Below are positions 62,164 through 64,000 of a stretch of 64,000 nt of DNA, piece after piece. The first letter of the stretch is position 1. Each line of letters begins with the position of its first letter. This stretch comes from Deinococcus budaensis (GTDB lineage Bacteria > Deinococcota > Deinococci > Deinococcales > Deinococcaceae). Under the pieces are notes generated by a model that was given only the letters and a program-made list of their open reading frames with translations, was not told the DNA's origin and ran no database searches. The position numbers and the translations under genes are program-made. The stretch spans positions 124,001 to 188,000 of the forward strand of contig NZ_JACHFN010000003.1 of NCBI RefSeq assembly GCF_014201885.1. Reading direction: 5' to 3'.

Positions 62164-63395
62164 CCGCCGACCTCCCCTCGCGCGTGTCGGCCCTGTGCGC
62201 CCACCTGCGCTCGGCGCACGGCTTCCGGCTGGGACCGGGTGAAACGGCAGCGGCCCTCGCCGCGCTGGAGGCAGTGAATCTGGGGCGGCGGCGCGAGGTG
62301 CGGGATGCCCTGCGGGCCGTGCTGACCGCCAGCCGGGAGGAGGGACGGGTATTTGACGCGGCCTTCGATACCCTCTTCCGGCAGGGCGAGGCTCCTGCGC
62401 CGCCCCAGTTGCCGCCCCTGCTGCCCCAGACGCAGGCCCCGCTGCCGCCCCCACCCCCGGCTCCAGCGAGCCAGACGGGAGACGGAGGGCCGCCCCGACC
62501 CACCGCAGCGGGCCGAGCCATCGCGGGCGAGGAAGATGACGCCGCGCCTACCCCCACCCGTCCCGACCCCGAACGCGAGGCAACGGGCGACCCGGACACA
62601 TCCGCACCCCTGCTTCACGCCCGCCGAAGTCCGAATGCGGGCGCGGGGGGTGGCGTGACCACCCCGGAGGACGACCTCACGGGGATGCTGCGGGCAGCCG
62701 GGGCGCTGGTGCGGGCGGTGGAACTGGGGCGCGGGCGGCGGCTCGTTCCGCGTCCGGTCGGCTCCCGGCTCGACGCCCGGCGCACCCTGCGCTCAGCGGC
62801 GCGGACGGCGGGCGACCCGGCCCGGCTGCGCTGGCTGGGACGGCCCCAGCGTGCCCCCCGCTTCCTGCTGGTGCTCGACGGCAGCCGCAGCATGGGCGAG
62901 CACGCGGCGCGGCTGCTGCGCTTCGCCCACGCCCTGCACCTGCGCTCGCGGCGGGTGGAGGTGTATGCCTTTTCCACCGACCTCACGCGCCTGACCCCGC
63001 ACCTGCGCCGGGCGGTGCCGGGAGCGGCCCTGACCCTCCCTGACCTCGGTGGGGCGTGGGGCGGCGGCACCCGCATCGGGGACAACCTGTTGCGGCTGGC
63101 GCGGGAGGAGCGGAGCCGGGTGACCCGCGACACGGTGGTCCTGATTCTCAGCGACGGACTGGACACGGGCGAACCGGACACGCTGACCCGCGCCCTGCGC
63201 GACCTCCGCGCCCGCGCGGGCCTGCTGGTGTGGCTCTCGCCACTGGCCTCCCTGCCCGGCTACCAGCCCGTGCAGCGGGCGGTGGCGGCGGCCCTTCCGC
63301 TGCTGGACGCCTTCCTGCCCGCCGCCAGCCTGCGCGACCTCCACGCGCTGCCGGGACGACTGCGGCAGCAGAAACGGCCAGCCGCTGGGGACTGA
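62160..63395 (+). CDS. VWA domain protein, CoxE-like
   Basis: MoxR-partner protein of 411 aa with a helical N-terminus, a Pro-rich linker (about 75-165) and a C-terminal von Willebrand A domain. The MIDAS motif is LLVLDGSRSMGEHA (D-x-S-x-S). CoxE works with CoxD on molybdo-enzyme maturation. GTG start overlaps the previous stop. No terminator is evident; it converges on csoR with a 19-base gap. Confidence 0.88.
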
Positions 63396-63414
63396 CCGTT
63401 GAAAGCTGAGGGGT

Positions 63415-63729
63415 CTACCGGTACTTCAGGGCTTCCATCAACTCCTCGACCATCTCCAGCGTGTCCCCGCGCTCGTGGGCGGTGGCGACGTGGGCTTCGA
63501 GGTGGCCACGCAGGACGACCTCACCCGCGCCGGAGAGGGCGCCCTGCACCGCCTTGATCTGCCGCAGCACGTCCACGCAGTACACGTCCGGCTCGTCGAG
63601 CATCCGCACGATGGACTCCAGATGCCCCCGCGCAATGCTCAGGCGCCGGGCCGCGCGGCGGCGGGCGTCTTCGGGCATGCACAGCTTGTTCTCGGGGTGG
63701 CAGTGGGCGGCGGGGTCGGCCTGAGTCAT
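63415..63729 (-). CDS. csoR: CsoR/FrmR-family metal-sensing repressor
   Basis: DUF156 repressor of 104 aa; members release DNA on metal or aldehyde binding. Helix 2 Cys in VYCVDVLRQIKAVQGAL, and helix 3 His in LRGHLEAHV. The last ligand position is His where the usual CsoR has Cys, giving C-H-H as in Thermus thermophilus CsoR, which senses Cu(I). The N-terminus is Cys/His-rich (HCHPENKLC). ATG 63729 overlaps the DUF305 stop by 4 bases. Confidence 0.88.
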   Translation of the reverse strand: MTQADPAAHCHPENKLCMPEDARRRAARRLSIARGHLESIVRMLDEPDVYCVDVLRQIKAVQGALSGAGEVVLRGHLEAHVATAHERGDTLEMVEELMEALKYR

Positions 63730-64000
63730 TTCACGACCTTCAGCCACGCGCGGTACTGGTTGATCTCGGCAGACTGGCTCCGGATGATCTGCCCGGCCAG
63801 CTTCCGCACGGCGGCGTTCTGGGTGCGGGCCGGGACCAGCCGCGCCATCTCGACCGCGCCCTGGTGGTGAGGAATCATGTCGGCCAGGAACCAACGGTCC
63901 ACGCCGCTGCGCGGAACGTTCAGGGTCATGGAGGTGGGGCGGTAGGCCTTGCCTGTCCAAGTCTTCACCCAGGCGCCCATCTGCGCGAGTTCCTTTTCCT
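63726..64000 (-). CDS. DUF305 domain protein (5' truncated)
   Basis: Continues past the right edge: the frame stays open to base 64000, with residues EKELAQ before the first Met in the window (63980). The DUF305 signature MIPHHQGAVEMARLV is present, followed by the helical half. DUF305 proteins are periplasmic metal-stress proteins often found with CsoR and copper exporters. Overlap with csoR indicates co-transcription; the signal peptide would lie outside the window. Confidence 0.88.
   Translation of the reverse strand, partial: EKELAQMGAWVKTWTGKAYRPTSMTLNVPRSGVDRWFLADMIPHHQGAVEMARLVPARTQNAAVRKLAGQIIRSQSAEINQYRAWLKVVK

Overview
The window is a GC-rich bacterial chromosome segment that fits Deinococcus very well. 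Supporting signs are a futalosine-pathway MqnC, an LptD-like protein in a lineage regarded as lacking LPS, an N-terminally extended HflX, several Nudix hydrolases, and many genes with a TANNNT -10 hexamer exactly 6-7 nt upstream of the start codon. That spacing implies leaderless mRNAs, a known hallmark of Deinococcus. No ribosomal RNA, prophage, CRISPR array or classical insertion sequence was seen. Coding density is high and no gap without a gene exceeds 300 bases.

Layout. 1-5.7 kb: 5'-truncated MFS pump, dusA, glgC, two small unknown genes, mqnC. 5.7-12.6 kb: two hairpins in a gap, then a cupin-like gene behind topA, a YdcF-like gene, murJ and a secreted unknown. 12.6-24.7 kb: tRNA-Ser(CGA), an SDR lacking a usual start, hflX, a rhomboid, a Nudix/VOC pair, an FAD oxidoreductase, a lipoprotein, a TrmA/RlmD-type methyltransferase, an alpha/beta hydrolase, speA, tRNA-Asp(GTC), asparaginase. 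24.7-37.4 kb: serine hydrolase; an envelope operon (SpoIID/LytB, LptD-like, lipoprotein); an FAD oxidoreductase; DUF2071; aldo/keto reductase; a thiolase plus fused CoA-transferase operon. 37.4-47.4 kb: glycine-zipper protein, PSP1/RicT, RidA, PP2C phosphatase, a frameshifted YbjN-domain gene, NadM-Nudix, an isochorismatase-like gene, a TM2 protein, a Cys/Met-metabolism PLP enzyme, a tandem-Nudix protein, a frameshifted old-yellow-enzyme gene.

47.4-52.1 kb is the most unusual part. pheS and pheT are separated by a Nudix gene and by a ~480-bp module with one DUF559 nuclease-like gene between ~45-bp imperfect inverted repeats. Upstream of pheS lie a strong promoter, a leaderless 23-codon reading frame starting at the predicted +1, and an intrinsic terminator just before pheS, arranged like an attenuator.

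52.1-64 kb: a lamin-tail lipoprotein, a divergent NmrA/HxlR pair with a palindrome between them, glyA, an HD-GYP protein, a Tat-exported phosphoesterase, an overlapping operon of a small protein, a PP1-like phosphatase and a CHAD protein, then a molybdo-hydroxylase maturation cluster (MocA-like opposite coxG-coxD-coxE), and finally CsoR with a truncated DUF305 gene.

All calls rest on reading the sequence and remembered family motifs; no database search was run. Two genes carry single-base frameshifts that could be real mutations or sequencing errors.
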